A program made the position numbers and the translations under genes. This document shows, piece after piece, positions 1-10,257 of a DNA stretch of 64,000 bases (its first letter is position 1; every line of letters begins with the position of its first letter). The notes beneath the pieces were generated by a model. That model searched no databases. It was not told the DNA's origin and saw only the letters and a list, made by a program, of their open reading frames with translations. This DNA comes from Mesorhizobium sp. ES1-1 (GTDB lineage: Bacteria; Pseudomonadota; Alphaproteobacteria; Rhizobiales; Rhizobiaceae). The DNA lies in NCBI RefSeq assembly GCF_020164785.1, contig NZ_JAIUGX010000005.1, positions 186,001 to 250,000 on the forward strand. Reading direction: 5' to 3'.

Positions 1-393
1 AGGCGCGCTGAGGTGCTGCACGTGCCATTCGTTCGAGTAGCGGTCGCCAACCCGGGCGAGGTCCGGTCCGGTACGCTTCGATCCCCATTGGAAGGGGTGA
101 TCGTACATCGACTCGGCCGCAAGGCTGTAGTGCCCGTAGCGCTCGACTTCGTCGCGAAACGGCCTGATCATCTGGCTGTGGCAGAGGTAGCAGCCCTCGC
201 GCACATAGATGTTGCGCCCGGCAAGTTCGAGCGGCGAGTAGGGGCGCATGCCTTCCACCTTCTCGATCGTGTTGTCGAGATAGAACAGCGGTGCGATCTC
301 GACGATGCCGCCGACCGTGACCACGAGGAGGGAGCCGACGAGAAGAAGCGTGGCGTTCTTCTCGATGATTGCGTGTCTGTCCATCAAGCCCAT
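1..393 (-). CDS. ccoO: cbb3-type cytochrome c oxidase subunit II (partial, C-terminal end outside window)
   Basis: Membrane-anchored cytochrome c subunit that passes electrons to the CcoN catalytic subunit of the high-affinity cbb3 oxidase. The visible 131 residues start at an ATG at 393 ([13 protein letters not shown]), run through one N-terminal membrane helix ([20 protein letters not shown]) and reach the heme c site CYLCH (CxxCH) followed by [10 protein letters not shown], a very typical CcoO/FixO sequence. The remainder lies beyond base 1. It begins 10 bases after the ccoN stop, so the two are co-transcribed; ccoQ and ccoP would be expected next, outside the window. Expression probably follows the FixK/FNR box upstream of ccoN. 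Confidence 0.95.
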   Translation of the reverse strand, partial: MGLMDRHAIIEKNATLLLVGSLLVVTVGGIVEIAPLFYLDNTIEKVEGMRPYSPLELAGRNIYVREGCYLCHSQMIRPFRDEVERYGHYSLAAESMYDHPFQWGSKRTGPDLARVGDRYSNEWHVQHLSAP

Positions 394-403
394 TTTCGGC
401 TCC

Positions 404-2014
404 TTATTCGGCAGGCTGGAGGGAGGGCACGGAGCCCGTCATCGGTTGCTCCTCGCGCTGGTGGCCGAGGATGGTCATGGCGACGTTCCAGGCCATGATC
501 AGGGTGCCGGAGAGGTACATGGCCCCACCGAGAGCGCGCATGACATAATAGGGGTGCATGGCGGCGACCGTTTCGGCGAAGGAATAGACCAGGAAGCCCT
601 GCTCGTCGTATTCGCGCCACATCAGGCCCTGCATGATGCCGGACACCCACATCACCGCCGCGTAGACGACGATCCCGAGCGTTGCCAGCCAGAAGTGCCA
701 GGTGACGAGCCTCAGAGAATAGAGCCGGTCACGGTTCCAGAGCTTCGGCACCATGTAGTAGATCGCGCCGAACGAGATCATGCCGACCCAGCCGAGCGCG
801 CCGGAGTGCACGTGACCGATCGTCCAGTCGGTATAGTGCGACAGCGAGTTGACCGTCTTGATCGACATCATCGGACCCTCGAAGGTCGACATGCCGTAGA
901 AGGCGATGGCCATCACCATCATGCGGATGATCGGATCGGTGCGCAGCTTGTCCCAGGCGCCCGACAGCGTCATCAGGCCGTTGATCATGCCGCCCCAGGA
1001 GGGCATCCACAGCATGATCGAGAACACCATGCCCAACGTCTGCGCCCAATCGGGAAGGGCCGTGTAATGCAGGTGGTGCGGACCAGCCCAGATGTATAGA
1101 AAAATCAGCGCCCAGAAGTGGATGATCGACAGCCGATAGGAATAGACCGGGCGGTTCGCCTGCTTGGGCACGAAGTAATACATCATGCCGAGGAAGCCCG
1201 CGGTAAGGAAGAAGCCCACGGCATTGTGGCCGTACCACCACTGCGTCAGCGCATCCTGGACGCCGGAGAAGGCGGAGTAGCTCTTGGAGCCAAGCAGGGA
1301 GGCCGGCATGGAGAGATTGTTGACCACATGCAGCATCGCGATGGTCACGATGAAGGAGAGGTAGAACCAGTTGGCGACGTAGATATGCGGTTCCTTGCGC
1401 TTCAGGATCGTGCCGAGGAACAGGACGAGATAGGCGACCCAGACGATGGTCAGCCAGATGTCGACATACCATTCGGGTTCGGCGTATTCGCGGCTCTCGG
1501 TGATGCCGAGCAGGTAGCCGGTCGCGGCCATGACGATGAAAAGCTGATAGCCCCAGAACACGAACCAGGCGAGATCGCCGCCGAAGAGTCGGGCGCGACA
1601 CGTGCGCTGCACGACATAGAGGGACGTGCAAAGCAGCGCATTGCCGCCGAAAGCGAAGACGACGCCGGATGTGTGCAGCGGCCGCAGGCGGCCGAAATTG
1701 AACCATGGCTCGATATTGAGATCCGGATAAGCCAGCTGCAGCGCGATGACCACGCCGACAAGCATGCCGACCACACCCCAGAATATCGTGGCGATGGCGC
1801 CGTAGCGGATTGGACCATCCATGTAAGCGGATGGGTCGATCGGTGCTGCCACCTGGAAATTCGTGTTGCGCAGCAGGATCGCGACAAAACCGAGCAGCAC
1901 AATGAACAGCACCCACATATGCTGCCGGAAGGGCTCGTCCACACCAAAGCCGGCGGCTAGGAGAGCCGCAAAGGTGAAAAGACCCAGCGCGACGATTGGT
2001 GTGCCGAATTTCAT
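404..2014 (-). CDS. ccoN: cbb3-type cytochrome c oxidase subunit I
   Basis: Catalytic heme-copper subunit of the microaerobic cbb3 oxidase, a multi-helix inner-membrane protein. The 536-residue product has the usual family length. Metal-ligand segments are visible: [11 protein letters not shown] (CuB histidine), [13 protein letters not shown] (paired histidines) and [11 protein letters not shown] (heme histidines). The open frame extends 33 codons further upstream to 2113, but family proteins begin close to [13 protein letters not shown], so the ATG at 2014 is chosen; the longer version would also run over the FixK/FNR box at 2094-2107. It is divergent from the quinol oxidase operon and is followed by ccoO. 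Confidence 0.95.
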   Translation of the reverse strand: MKFGTPIVALGLFTFAALLAAGFGVDEPFRQHMWVLFIVLLGFVAILLRNTNFQVAAPIDPSAYMDGPIRYGAIATIFWGVVGMLVGVVIALQLAYPDLNIEPWFNFGRLRPLHTSGVVFAFGGNALLCTSLYVVQRTCRARLFGGDLAWFVFWGYQLFIVMAATGYLLGITESREYAEPEWYVDIWLTIVWVAYLVLFLGTILKRKEPHIYVANWFYLSFIVTIAMLHVVNNLSMPASLLGSKSYSAFSGVQDALTQWWYGHNAVGFFLTAGFLGMMYYFVPKQANRPVYSYRLSIIHFWALIFLYIWAGPHHLHYTALPDWAQTLGMVFSIMLWMPSWGGMINGLMTLSGAWDKLRTDPIIRMMVMAIAFYGMSTFEGPMMSIKTVNSLSHYTDWTIGHVHSGALGWVGMISFGAIYYMVPKLWNRDRLYSLRLVTWHFWLATLGIVVYAAVMWVSGIMQGLMWREYDEQGFLVYSFAETVAAMHPYYVMRALGGAMYLSGTLIMAWNVAMTILGHQREEQPMTGSVPSLQPAE

Positions 2015-2466
2015 GAGATGCCCCCGACCTGGATTGCGACGTGCAAACGCCACTTCGCGGGGACACAAATCCGGCAGCGGGCTCATCGCCGCCTTGATCC
2101 AGATCAAGGCCACATGCTTTTGGGATCGGGCCGCGTCAGTTGGCGGCCATCATCGCAGCAGCTTTGGGCAAGCAGCAGGCCAGCCGCATCGACCCAAAGC
2201 AACGCTCAAAAAGCCGTGAACGTTTGAACCAGTTGAGTTCCGCGATGTTAGTCAGGGCGCACAGGGCCGGAGGGGTGTGGTATGAACTGCGTCACTTTGA
2301 CGGCATGGTGATGACTCAACCTTGGTGACGGTCAGGTGATGAAGCGGAACATATTTGCCCCGGACATGTCCGGCGCCTCTGACGCATGCGAGGATGGCGC
2401 CGATCGAGTCTGTGGTGCGGTCACGACCGCCGTACTCGTCAAATCGGCCAGGCGGTGACGCTCGCG
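2015..2466. other. Divergent intergenic region between ccoN and cyoA
   Basis: 452 bases without a convincing gene. Apart from the FixK/FNR box near the ccoN side I see no second perfect anaerobox and no obvious operator. An in-frame extension of cyoA (to 2386) and short overlapping frames exist, but none has coding-like sequence with a recognisable product. The promoter for the cyo operon must lie here. Confidence 0.6.
2094..2107. promoter_or_regulatory. FixK/FNR-type anaerobox upstream of ccoN
   Basis: The sequence TTGATCCAGATCAA is a perfect 14-base palindrome matching the FNR/FixK consensus TTGAT-N4-ATCAA. Its centre lies about 86 bases upstream of the ccoN start, which fits activation of the cbb3 operon under low oxygen. 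The cyoA start is about 360 bases away on the other side, so direct activation of cyo from this box is less likely. What is seen is the palindrome; the regulator (FixK, FnrN or similar) is not in the window. Confidence 0.9.
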
Positions 2467-3288
2467 ATGGAAAATGCTGGCGTGCTCGATCCGCAGGGGC
2501 CGGTTGCATTGGCAGAGCGGACGATGCTGTTCAACGCGACGGCTATCATGCTGGCGGTCATCCTCCCGGTTATTATCCTGACATTGGCCACGGCCTGGTG
2601 GTTCCGCGCCGGCAATGCAAAGGCTCGTTACCTGCCCGATTGGGAGTATTCCGGTCGCGTCGAACTGGTCGTGTGGGCGGTGCCGGCGCTCGTGATCATG
2701 TTCCTGGGCGGCATCGCCTGGATCGGTTCGCACCAGGTCGACCCCTATGCCCCCTTGGTTTCGGACGCACAGCCGGTCGATGTCGAGGTCGTCTCGCTCG
2801 ACTGGAAATGGCTGTTCATCTACCCGGAGCAAGGCGTTGCCAGCGTCGGCCGGCTCACCATTCCCGCCGGCCGGCCGATCCGCTTCAGGCTGACCTCGGC
2901 CACCGTGATGAACAGCTTCCTGGTGCCGCAGCTCGGCAGCCAGATTTATACGATGGCAGGCATGGTCACACGGCTCAGCCTGCAGGCCGACAGGCCGGGA
3001 CGCTATCCCGGCCTGTCGGCGCAATTCAGCGGCAGCGGTTTTTCCGATATGCGATTTGAGGTGGAGGCCGTGCCGGATCGGGAATTCGATGAGTGGGTGT
3101 CCAGGACCCGCGCGGGGCCGGACGCTCTCGATCAGGCTGCCTACGCGGCGCTCGCTAAGCCGGGCACGGCCGAAGCGCCGCGGGCTTTCGCGTCGGTGTC
3201 GCCCGGCCTGTTCGAGGCGATCGTCGGGGGCGATGGCGGCATGATGGGATCGGTCGCGTCAACATCCTCCCATGCGCAGGCTCACTGA
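2467..3288 (+). CDS. cyoA: Cytochrome o ubiquinol oxidase subunit II
   Basis: Subunit II of the proton-pumping bo3-type quinol oxidase. There are two membrane helices near the N-terminus (about residues 20-45 and 65-85) and a periplasmic cupredoxin-fold domain. [10 protein letters not shown] and [19 protein letters not shown] are diagnostic, and the CuA cysteine pair of cytochrome c oxidases is absent, as expected for a quinol oxidase. I chose the ATG at 2467 ([12 protein letters not shown]), giving 273 residues; the frame is open to 2386 but the extra residues resemble nothing. With this start the protein lacks the lipoprotein signal and cysteine that E. coli CyoA has just before its LLDPKG motif. 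First gene of cyoABCD; cyoB starts 1 base after its stop. Confidence 0.9.
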   Translation: MENAGVLDPQGPVALAERTMLFNATAIMLAVILPVIILTLATAWWFRAGNAKARYLPDWEYSGRVELVVWAVPALVIMFLGGIAWIGSHQVDPYAPLVSDAQPVDVEVVSLDWKWLFIYPEQGVASVGRLTIPAGRPIRFRLTSATVMNSFLVPQLGSQIYTMAGMVTRLSLQADRPGRYPGLSAQFSGSGFSDMRFEVEAVPDREFDEWVSRTRAGPDALDQAAYAALAKPGTAEAPRAFASVSPGLFEAIVGGDGGMMGSVASTSSHAQAH

Positions 3289-3289
3289 C

Positions 3290-5257
3290 ATGTTCGGCAA
3301 ACTGACGTGGTCCGCTATTCCCCTCGACCAGCCCATCCCGCTTGCGGCCTCGGGCCTCGCCATGCTGGCCGGGCTCGCCGTGCTTGGCCTGATCACCTGG
3401 AAAGGTCTGTGGCCCTACCTTTGGAAGGAATGGATCACCAGCGTCGACCACAAGCGGATCGGCGTGATGTATGTCGTCCTGGCTTTGGTGATGCTATTGC
3501 GCGGCTTCGTCGACGCCTTGATGATGCGCACGCAACTGGCGATCGCGGCGGGCGGCGCGCAAGGCTATCTGCCGCCCGAGCATTACGACCAGATCTTCTC
3601 CGCGCACGGCACGATCATGATCTTCTTCGTGGCGATGACCTTCATGGTCGGGCTGATGAATTTTGCCGTGCCGTTGCAGCTCGGCATCCGCGATGTCGCC
3701 TTTCCCGTGCTCAATTCGGTCAGCTTCTGGCTCACGGCGGCCGGCGTGCTGCTGGTCAATCTCTCGCTCGTGGTCGGCGAGTTCGCCAGGACCGGATGGC
3801 TCGCCTATCCGCCGCTGTCGGAGATCGCCTATTCGCCGGGTGTCGGCGTGGACTACTACCTGTGGTCGCTGCAGATATCGGGGGTTGGCTCGCTGCTCTC
3901 GGGCATCAACCTGACGACGACGATCCTGAAGCTGCGCGCGCCGGGCATGGGCTACATGCGCATGCCCGTGTTCTGCTGGACCGCGCTGGCGTCGAACCTG
4001 CTTATCATCGCCGCCTTCCCGATCCTGACGGCGACATTCGCCATGCTGCTGCTCGACCGGTATCTGGGTTTCCACTTCTTCACCAACGAGCTTGGCGGAA
4101 ACGCCATGATGTATATCAACCTGATCTGGGCCTGGGGCCATCCTGAGGTTTACATTCTCATCCTGCCGGCCTTCGGCGTGTTCTCCGAGGTCATTGCGAC
4201 GTTCTCGCAAAAGCCGGTCTTCGGCTACCGGTCGATGGTGCTGGCGACCATGGCGATCTGCGTGCTGTCGTTCATGGTCTGGCTGCACCACTTCTTCACC
4301 ATGGGCGCCGGCGCCGACGTCAACGGCTTCTTCGGCGTCACGACGATGATCATCGCCGTGCCGACGGGGGTAAAGATCTTCAACTGGCTGTTCACCCTTT
4401 ATGGGGGCCAGATCCGCTTCGGCGTTCCGCTATATTGGGCGCTCGGGTTCATGGTCACCTTCGTCGTCGGCGGCATGACCGGCGTGCTGCTGGCGATCCC
4501 GCCCGTCGACTTCGTGACGCATAACAGCCTGTTCCTCGTCGCGCATTTCCACAACGTCATCATTGGCGGCGTGCTGTTCGGCGCGTTCGCCGGCTACACC
4601 TACTGGTTCCCCAAGGCTTTCGGCTTCAGGCTGCATGAGGGCCTGGGCAAGGCGATCTTCTGGTGCTGGTTCGTGGGCTTCTATCTCGCGTTCATGCCGC
4701 TCTATGCGCTGGGCCTCGTCGGCGCCACGCGGCGCATGCAGCACTATCCCGAGACCGAATGGCAGCCGCTGATGATCGTGGCGCTGATCGGCGCGCTCGT
4801 CATCGCGGCAGGCATCGTTCTGGCCGTCGTCCAGCTCGTTGTGAGCATCCGCCAGCGCGATGCAACCCGCGACGAGACTGGGGACCCGTGGAACGGCCGC
4901 ACCCTCGAATGGTCGGTGCCGTCGCCGCCGCCAGCGTGGAACTTCGCCATCCTGCCCGAGGTCGAAGGCCGCGACGCCTTCTGGGCGCGAAAGCAGGGCG
5001 GCCGGAAGCATCCGGGCGAACCCCCTCCGATCGCTCCGATCGAGATGCCGGAAAACTCGATGGTCGGCGTGGTCATCGCCTTCTTCGCGGTGATGCTCGG
5101 CTTTGCGCTCGTGTGGCACATAGGGTGGATGGCAGCTTCAGGCCTTGGCGGCATCGTCGCGAGCGGGCTGGCGCGCGCCTGGACGACCGCGACGACCGCG
5201 GAGATTTCCACCGCTGAGCTTGGCGAGGGGTCGCACCGGAAGGGGGCGCCGGCATGA
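3290..5257 (+). CDS. cyoB: Cytochrome o ubiquinol oxidase subunit I
   Basis: Catalytic subunit (655 residues, close to E. coli CyoB at 663) carrying heme b, heme o and CuB. Start MFGKLTW at 3290 aligns with E. coli MFGKLS; an ATG 18 bases upstream would overlap cyoA. Visible motifs: [12 protein letters not shown] (quinone-site Arg and Asp), HGTIMIFF (low-spin heme His), [14 protein letters not shown] (CuB His with cross-linked Tyr), WLHHFFTMG (CuB His pair) and [14 protein letters not shown] (heme histidines). The C-terminal segment [10 protein letters not shown] is typical of CyoB. The stop overlaps the cyoC start by 4 bases. Confidence 0.97.
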   Translation: MFGKLTWSAIPLDQPIPLAASGLAMLAGLAVLGLITWKGLWPYLWKEWITSVDHKRIGVMYVVLALVMLLRGFVDALMMRTQLAIAAGGAQGYLPPEHYDQIFSAHGTIMIFFVAMTFMVGLMNFAVPLQLGIRDVAFPVLNSVSFWLTAAGVLLVNLSLVVGEFARTGWLAYPPLSEIAYSPGVGVDYYLWSLQISGVGSLLSGINLTTTILKLRAPGMGYMRMPVFCWTALASNLLIIAAFPILTATFAMLLLDRYLGFHFFTNELGGNAMMYINLIWAWGHPEVYILILPAFGVFSEVIATFSQKPVFGYRSMVLATMAICVLSFMVWLHHFFTMGAGADVNGFFGVTTMIIAVPTGVKIFNWLFTLYGGQIRFGVPLYWALGFMVTFVVGGMTGVLLAIPPVDFVTHNSLFLVAHFHNVIIGGVLFGAFAGYTYWFPKAFGFRLHEGLGKAIFWCWFVGFYLAFMPLYALGLVGATRRMQHYPETEWQPLMIVALIGALVIAAGIVLAVVQLVVSIRQRDATRDETGDPWNGRTLEWSVPSPPPAWNFAILPEVEGRDAFWARKQGGRKHPGEPPPIAPIEMPENSMVGVVIAFFAVMLGFALVWHIGWMAASGLGGIVASGLARAWTTATTAEISTAELGEGSHRKGAPA

Positions 5258-5886
5258 TTGCGGCAGTTGCATCCGGCACGCCCGGCGAGGAGGACGCCGG
5301 CGATATCCCGCTGTCGCAACGCGGGCCGGCTTCCACGGAGATCGTCGCTCGTTTCGGCTTCTGGCTCTTCCTGTTGAGCGACATCGTCATTTTCGCGGCC
5401 CTGTTTGCCGCTTATGCGGTTCTGGCGAAGGAGACGGCGGGTGGTCCCTCGGGCGCCCAGCTTTTCGACCGCACATACACGCTGATCGAAACCGCTTGCC
5501 TGCTGGCCTCGAGCTTCACCTGCGGAATGATGTCGCTGGCTGTCGAGCGGCGGCAGGGACTGGCCATCTACCTGTGGGCCGGCATCACATTCGCGCTGGG
5601 CCTTGCCTTCGTCCTGATGGAATTCTTCGAATTCTTAGGGATGGTCGCGCAAGGCGCCGGCCCGACCCACAGCGCGTTTCTGTCGGCGTTCTTCACCCTT
5701 GTCGGCACGCATGGCCTGCATGTCACGGTAGGCCTTTGCTGGCTTGCCGTGATGGCGGCGCAAGTGGCCACGCTTGGCCTCCGCCCGATGGTGATGCGGC
5801 GACTGCTGTGCTTCGGGCTTTTCTGGCATGCGCTGGACATCGTATGGATCGGCGTCTTCACTATCGTTTATCTGGGAGCTGGCTGA
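5254..5886 (+). CDS. cyoC: Cytochrome o ubiquinol oxidase subunit III
   Basis: Non-catalytic membrane subunit III of the bo3-type oxidase, 210 residues with five predicted membrane helices (E. coli CyoC 204). The segments [19 protein letters not shown] and [14 protein letters not shown] are typical of heme-copper oxidase subunit III. It starts at an ATG that overlaps the cyoB stop in an ATGA arrangement, implying translational coupling, and its own stop overlaps the cyoD start (TGATG). Confidence 0.95.
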   Translation: MIAAVASGTPGEEDAGDIPLSQRGPASTEIVARFGFWLFLLSDIVIFAALFAAYAVLAKETAGGPSGAQLFDRTYTLIETACLLASSFTCGMMSLAVERRQGLAIYLWAGITFALGLAFVLMEFFEFLGMVAQGAGPTHSAFLSAFFTLVGTHGLHVTVGLCWLAVMAAQVATLGLRPMVMRRLLCFGLFWHALDIVWIGVFTIVYLGAG

Positions 5887-6263
5887 TGGAAGAGCAGGAT
5901 GCCGCGCCGCAGGGACGTGCGCCCGGCCGCCACCGTGACGGGTCGCGGAGCGTCAAGACCTACCTTATCGGACTGGGCTTGGCCGCAATCCTGACGCTTG
6001 CGTCTTTCTGGGCGGCGCAGTCCGGGCTGGTCTATGGTCCCGCCGTGCCGATCCTGCTTGCAGCACTGGCCGTGGGGCAGATGGGCGTCCATCTGGTGTT
6101 CTTCCTGCACATCTCCAGCGGGCCGGAGGACACCAATAACATCCTTGCCCTCGCCTTCGGCGTGTTCGTCGTGGGACTGGTGGTGTTCGGTTCCATGTTG
6201 ATCATGGCAAACCTTAACGCCAACATGATGCCGACGCCGGCTTCCATGCAGATGCAGCCTTAG
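5886..6263 (+). CDS. cyoD: Cytochrome o ubiquinol oxidase subunit IV
   Basis: Small 125-residue subunit with three membrane helices (about residues 23-45, 50-72 and 80-103) and the typical GQMGVHLVFFLHI segment of CyoD. It assists assembly and stability of the oxidase. The N-terminal 20 residues are charged and poorly conserved. Last gene of the cyo operon; no cyoE (heme O synthase) follows, so that function must be encoded elsewhere. A short hairpin lies between it and the convergent dehydrogenase gene. Confidence 0.93.
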   Translation: MEEQDAAPQGRAPGRHRDGSRSVKTYLIGLGLAAILTLASFWAAQSGLVYGPAVPILLAALAVGQMGVHLVFFLHISSGPEDTNNILALAFGVFVVGLVVFGSMLIMANLNANMMPTPASMQMQP

Positions 6264-6289
6264 CCGCGAGCGCGCAAGACCAACATGAA

Positions 6290-6307
6290 CTCCGCTGCCT
6301 AGTGGAG
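6290..6307. terminator. Possible bidirectional terminator hairpin after cyoD
   Basis: CTCCGCT (6290-6296) can pair with AGTGGAG (6301-6307) across a 4-base loop, 7 pairs with one G-T wobble. It sits exactly between the convergent ends of cyoD and the PQQ-type dehydrogenase. No clear U-tract follows, so termination is a guess. Confidence 0.35.
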
Positions 6308-7648
6308 CTATTTGGTAGCGGCCGTCACGCGCCAGACCTTGTTGCCCACATCGTCCGCGATCAGCAGCGCTCCTGCCTTGTCGACGGCGAGGCCGACAGG
6401 CCGGCCGCGCGCCTCGTCCTTGGCGTTAAGGAAGCCGGTGACGAAATCCTGAGCGACGCCGTCGGGATGGCCGTCCTTGAACGGCACGAAGACCACTTTA
6501 TAGCCGTTGAGCGCCGGCCGGTTCCAACTTCCGTGCTCTCCGACAAAGGCGCCACCCTGGTAGGCTTGCGGCAGCATGGAGCCGGTGTAGAAGGTCATGC
6601 CTAGCGGCGCGACATGCGAGCTCAGCGCGTAATCAGGCGCTATCGCCTTGGCCACGAGATCGGGCCGCTGCGGCATGACGCGCGGGTCGACATGCTGGCC
6701 GTAATAGCTGTAGGGCCAGCCGTAGAACGCACCATCCTTGACCGAGGTCATGTAGTCGGGAACGAGGTTCGGACCAAGTTCGTCGCGCTCGTTGACGACG
6801 GCCCAGAGCGCGCCGGTCTTGGGCTCGAAGCTGAGGCCGTTCGGATTGCGCAGGCCGCCGGCGAAAATCCTCGACCGGCCCGTCGCCCTGTCGACTTCCC
6901 AGATCGCGGCACGGTCCTTCTCCGCCTGGATGCCGTTTTCGGTGATATTGCTGTTCGATCCGACGCCGACATAGAGCAATGCGCCGTCAGGGCTGGCGAC
7001 AAGGCTTTTTGTCCAGTGGTGGTTGATGGGCCCGCCGGGCAGTGGCGTCAGCACCGTTCCGGGCTCGGTTATCTTGGTTGCTCCCGCCGTATAGGGATAG
7101 CGCACGATCGCATCGGTGTTGGCGACATAGAAATCATTGCCGACCAGGGCGACGCCGAAGGGCGAACTCAGATGATCCAGGAACACGGTCCTGGTTTCGG
7201 GAACGCCGTCACCGTCCGCGTCGCGCAGCAGGGTGATCTGGTTGCTCGGCTTCTTCTCGCCGGGGCTGGAGCTCGAGAGCGATTGCAGAAGACCCATGAT
7301 CAAGTCCTTCGGCCGCTTGATCGGCTCGGTGCCCGGACTTTGCGACTCGATGACCAGCACATCGCCATTGGGCAGCGTGTAAAGCGATCGAGGATGCGAG
7401 AGATCGCTTGCCATGGCCTGGATCCGCAGGCCTTGCGGCACCGTGGGGGTTTCATCCTTGGTCCAGCCGACGACCTTGGCCAGGTTCATGGGCGGGATGA
7501 AATATTGCTGCGGCTCGGGCAGCGTCGGATTGGGGCCGATCTGCGTGCTTGGATCAGCGGCGTCGTCGCTGCATGCCGCCAGGGTCAAGGCGGTCGCGCT
7601 CAACAGCATCACCGCCGTTATATTTCGGGACTTCATGGAGATACGCAT
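6308..7648 (-). CDS. PQQ-dependent-type sugar (sorbosone) dehydrogenase lipoprotein
   Basis: Predicted soluble aldose/sorbosone dehydrogenase of the six-bladed beta-propeller family (GDH-B/L-sorbosone dehydrogenase-like), 446 residues. The N-terminus is a lipoprotein signal with lipobox LAAC ending about residue 26, so the protein should be membrane-tethered on the periplasmic side. Visible family segments include [60 protein letters not shown] and [18 protein letters not shown]. Its ATG at 7648 overlaps the stop of the upstream DUF2231 gene; a second ATG at 7636 is possible. The cofactor requirement and the real substrate are inferred from the family. Confidence 0.8.
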   Translation of the reverse strand: MRISMKSRNITAVMLLSATALTLAACSDDAADPSTQIGPNPTLPEPQQYFIPPMNLAKVVGWTKDETPTVPQGLRIQAMASDLSHPRSLYTLPNGDVLVIESQSPGTEPIKRPKDLIMGLLQSLSSSSPGEKKPSNQITLLRDADGDGVPETRTVFLDHLSSPFGVALVGNDFYVANTDAIVRYPYTAGATKITEPGTVLTPLPGGPINHHWTKSLVASPDGALLYVGVGSNSNITENGIQAEKDRAAIWEVDRATGRSRIFAGGLRNPNGLSFEPKTGALWAVVNERDELGPNLVPDYMTSVKDGAFYGWPYSYYGQHVDPRVMPQRPDLVAKAIAPDYALSSHVAPLGMTFYTGSMLPQAYQGGAFVGEHGSWNRPALNGYKVVFVPFKDGHPDGVAQDFVTGFLNAKDEARGRPVGLAVDKAGALLIADDVGNKVWRVTAATK

Positions 7649-8097
7649 CAACGGTTCGCTCCCGCCATTTCAGATGTTGCCATGGATCGGCCGAGCCATG
7701 CTGTGACAATCATCAGCACCACAACCACCGCTGAAAGCGCCAGCCCGGTCGGCACGACCGACGTCCAGGCATCGCGGGTGTGAATGAAGGCGTTGAGCAC
7801 GGACAGGACGAGCACGGCGATGTTGCCGATCATATGCAGCCAGCCACGGGAGTAATGGCGCACCAGGCGGTTGGTGAAAAAATCGAACAGGCCGGCCAGC
7901 GCCGCCAGGACGCCGAAAGCCAGCCCGAAGGTCAGCAGCCATGCAGAGAAATCGGCCCACATCATCTCGGCCGTGCGCCAATATGCGATGTCGGTCAGCA
8001 GGGCGCCGGTGAAACAGACGATGGGAAAGGGGACAAGCAATGCATGTAACGGCCGCCGCTCGACGGCGACAGGCGGCTGGATAGTATGGTTGGCCAT
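7648..8097 (-). CDS. DUF2231 family membrane protein
   Basis: 149-residue integral membrane protein with four hydrophobic segments (about residues 20-38, 50-73, 85-103 and 115-137). The opening [27 protein letters not shown] and later [18 protein letters not shown] match DUF2231, whose function is unknown. The pair DUF2231 plus sugar dehydrogenase lipoprotein is translationally coupled (1-base TGATG overlap), so the membrane protein may serve as a redox partner or anchor for the dehydrogenase; this is inference from context only. Confidence 0.75.
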   Translation of the reverse strand: MANHTIQPPVAVERRPLHALLVPFPIVCFTGALLTDIAYWRTAEMMWADFSAWLLTFGLAFGVLAALAGLFDFFTNRLVRHYSRGWLHMIGNIAVLVLSVLNAFIHTRDAWTSVVPTGLALSAVVVVLMIVTAWLGRSMATSEMAGANR

Positions 8098-8325
8098 TGG
8101 TGCGGTCCGGGTTGCTGAGGATAACGCTAACCAACCTGCCCGCAGGTCGGAGGTTCCCGTCCGCCGCTCACGCTTGCGAGAGCAGGCCGGGTCTTTGCCG
8201 ACAAATGTTTCGGCGGCGACATATGCCGGGACTGGGAGCAGGAACGATAAGACAGCCTTGGAAGTTCAAAGAAGCCGGCGCGAATTGGCAGGCGGGTCTG
8301 AATGCGGCAAGGGGACAAGCAATGC
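8027..8325 (+). repeat. 17-base exact direct repeat, 8027-8043 and 8309-8325
   Basis: AAGGGGACAAGCAATGC occurs at 8027-8043, inside the DUF2231 gene (antisense orientation), and again at 8309-8325, where it forms the ribosome binding site and start codon of the YihY-family gene. The copies are 282 bases apart on the same strand and do not extend further. An exact 17-base match at this distance is unlikely by chance, but no mobile-element structure is visible. Confidence 0.6.
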
Positions 8326-9365
8326 TCGTCAGTGCGAAAGAATCCTACGAAATCGTGAGGGAAGCCGTTGTCGGCTTCTTCGCTGACGACGCGATGAGCC
8401 ACAGCGCGGCGATGGCATTTTTCGCGGTGACAGCCTTGTCGCCGGTGCTGCTGATTGTTGTTGCGATAGCTGGTCTCGTCTTCGGGCACGATGCCGCACA
8501 GGTGGCATTGTCGGCTCAAATGTCAGGCTTGATGGGACCTCAAAGTGCCGAACTGATGGAAACCGCGCTGCGAAGCGCGCAGGACACGTCGTCGGGCGTT
8601 ATGGTCGCCGCCGTGGGCGTGGTTACGCTCCTGGTGACGGCATCCGGCGTTTTCGGGGAAATGCAGTCGACCCTCAACAAGATCTGGAAGGTCGAGCCCT
8701 TGCCCGTATCGCTCTCGACCCTCGTCCGGGCGAGGGCGGCCAGCCTTGGCCTGGTCGCGGCCCTGGGGTTCCTCCTGCTGGTCTCGCTGGCGGCCACCGC
8801 GGCAATTTCCCTGCTTGGCGATTTCATCACGGCGCACCTGCCGCTTGGCGCGATGATCCTGCAGGCTATCAACACGGTCGTGTCGTTGGCGCTGATCACG
8901 CTTTTGTTCGCAGCAATCTACAAGGTCCTTCCGGATCGGACGCTGCAGTGGCGAGACGTCATGTTCGGAGCTTTCGTCACCGCGCTGCTTTTCACGATTG
9001 GCAAGACGCTGATCGGCCTTTACCTGGGCTCGAGCAACGTGGCGTCCTCCTATGGCGCTGCAGGAGGTCTCCTCATCATCCTGCTCTGGTTGTTTTATTC
9101 ATCGATCATCTTTTTATTGGGTGCCGAACTGACGAGAGCCTACTCGATCCGGCATGGCAGCCGGCATGATCTGAGAGCCGAATTGGGCCGCCCGCATGTC
9201 GCAGCCGCGGCCATCAAAGCACCGGATCTTGCTGTTCCAGACAATGACCTCCCAGTCGTCAGGACAAGACGCTTTCCCGGCATGCCCGACAGCGCGATCA
9301 TTGCGTGGCTTGCCGCTGTCGCGCTGTTCTCCGCCTGCCTGATCATGTTCAGGAAAAGACGGTAG
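8322..9365 (+). CDS. YihY/BrkB (virulence factor BrkB) family inner-membrane protein
   Basis: 347-residue membrane protein with about six hydrophobic helices. SHSAAMAFFAVTALSPVLL near the N-terminus and SSYGAAGGLLIILLWLFYSS followed by IIFLLGAELTRAYS near the C-terminus are diagnostic of YihY/BrkB. The family is of uncertain biochemical function. The start ATG at 8322 has a good Shine-Dalgarno (AAGGGGA) 6 bases upstream; the frame is open to 8097 but the upstream residues are not membrane-protein-like. The C-terminal tail (residues 280-345) is hydrophilic with a final short hydrophobic stretch. Confidence 0.85.
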   Translation: MLVSAKESYEIVREAVVGFFADDAMSHSAAMAFFAVTALSPVLLIVVAIAGLVFGHDAAQVALSAQMSGLMGPQSAELMETALRSAQDTSSGVMVAAVGVVTLLVTASGVFGEMQSTLNKIWKVEPLPVSLSTLVRARAASLGLVAALGFLLLVSLAATAAISLLGDFITAHLPLGAMILQAINTVVSLALITLLFAAIYKVLPDRTLQWRDVMFGAFVTALLFTIGKTLIGLYLGSSNVASSYGAAGGLLIILLWLFYSSIIFLLGAELTRAYSIRHGSRHDLRAELGRPHVAAAAIKAPDLAVPDNDLPVVRTRRFPGMPDSAIIAWLAAVALFSACLIMFRKRR

Positions 9366-9412
9366 AGCGGCAGGGTCGCGATCGCCGCCGCCCGCAAGGC
9401 AGCCTAGGGCCT

Positions 9413-10210
9413 CTAGGCTTCGGAACGTCCGTGCACGATCTGCGCCAGTCTCGTCAGGGCTTGAGCGACGTCTGCCTGCTGGAACACGTTGCGTCCGAAC
9501 ATCAGGCCCGTGGCCCCGGCAGCGATGGCGTCCTTGGCGAAGCTCAACGTGTCCTCCACCGTGGCGAGAGCCGGGCCGCCGGCGACGGCGATGGGCGCCA
9601 GCGATTGCCGGGCGATGTCGGCGAAGCGTTCCGGTTCGCACCAGTCGGTCTTGATCATGTCGGCGCCAAGTTCGCCAGCCATGCGGCAGTTCATCGCCAC
9701 GACGGCCGGGTCATCGGCGCGCACGAAGCCTCCCTTCGCAGCCATCGCCTCGATGACGTGCACCAGGCCCCATTTGCGGCATTCGGATGCGACAAGCCCG
9801 GCTGTCTCGAACGATTTCGTCTCTTCCTCGGGGCGGTTGTTGCAGGTGAAGAGGTAGGTGATCACCGCTTCGGCTCCCATTTGCACCGCTTCTTCCACGG
9901 TCGCGACGAGGCGGCTGTGGGTGTCGGCATATCCGGTTGGTGTGTCGTGGCGCCACATGGTTGTCTGGTCGAGGCGCAGGATAACGGCGGGTCCGCCGGC
10001 CAGACGATGGCCGTAACGGATCAGCATGCCGGGATTGACGATGACCGCGTCGACGCCTGCCTTGACGACGATGTCGATCAGCGGGGCCGGGTCGGCGATG
10101 CCGGGGATCGGCCCGATCTGCATGCCATGGTCGAGCGGCACGCACAGCATGCGTCCCGAGTTCTTGTCGAGCAGCCGCGCCAGCCTGCGGGCCTTACCGA
10201 TTTCAGACAT
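9413..10210 (-). CDS. Class I (Schiff-base) aldolase of the LsrF/FbaB/DhnA family
   Basis: 265-residue TIM-barrel protein related to class I fructose-bisphosphate aldolases and LsrF. CVPLDHGMQIGPIPG matches the phosphate-handling N-terminal strand of this family and GADMIKTDW supplies the expected Schiff-base lysine (K187). GLMFGRNVFQQ is the C-terminal family signature. The start at 10210 has an AG-rich Shine-Dalgarno (GAAAGAAAAG); the longer frame would run into the regulator gene. It lies downstream of the DeoR gene in the same direction, 47 bases apart, so it probably belongs to the same regulon as the divergent transporter operon. Substrate unknown; a sugar-phosphate or phosphorylated dicarbonyl is likely. 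It is a distant paralogue of the LsrF at 18811. Confidence 0.75.
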   Translation of the reverse strand: MSEIGKARRLARLLDKNSGRMLCVPLDHGMQIGPIPGIADPAPLIDIVVKAGVDAVIVNPGMLIRYGHRLAGGPAVILRLDQTTMWRHDTPTGYADTHSRLVATVEEAVQMGAEAVITYLFTCNNRPEEETKSFETAGLVASECRKWGLVHVIEAMAAKGGFVRADDPAVVAMNCRMAGELGADMIKTDWCEPERFADIARQSLAPIAVAGGPALATVEDTLSFAKDAIAAGATGLMFGRNVFQQADVAQALTRLAQIVHGRSEA

Positions 10211-10257
10211 TGCTTTTCTTTCGTTCCGGGGGTGGGGACCGACGGTGCGCCGCCGGC

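Noticed and set aside
729..2066. Long minus-strand open frame of 445 codons overlapping ccoN
   Set aside because: It is a shifted-frame shadow of ccoN, arginine-rich with no recognisable domain; the ccoN frame has full family similarity.
2386..2466. N-terminal extension of CyoA as a signal peptide
   Set aside because: The extra 27 residues are charged and lack a hydrophobic core or lipobox, so the start at 2467 is preferred.
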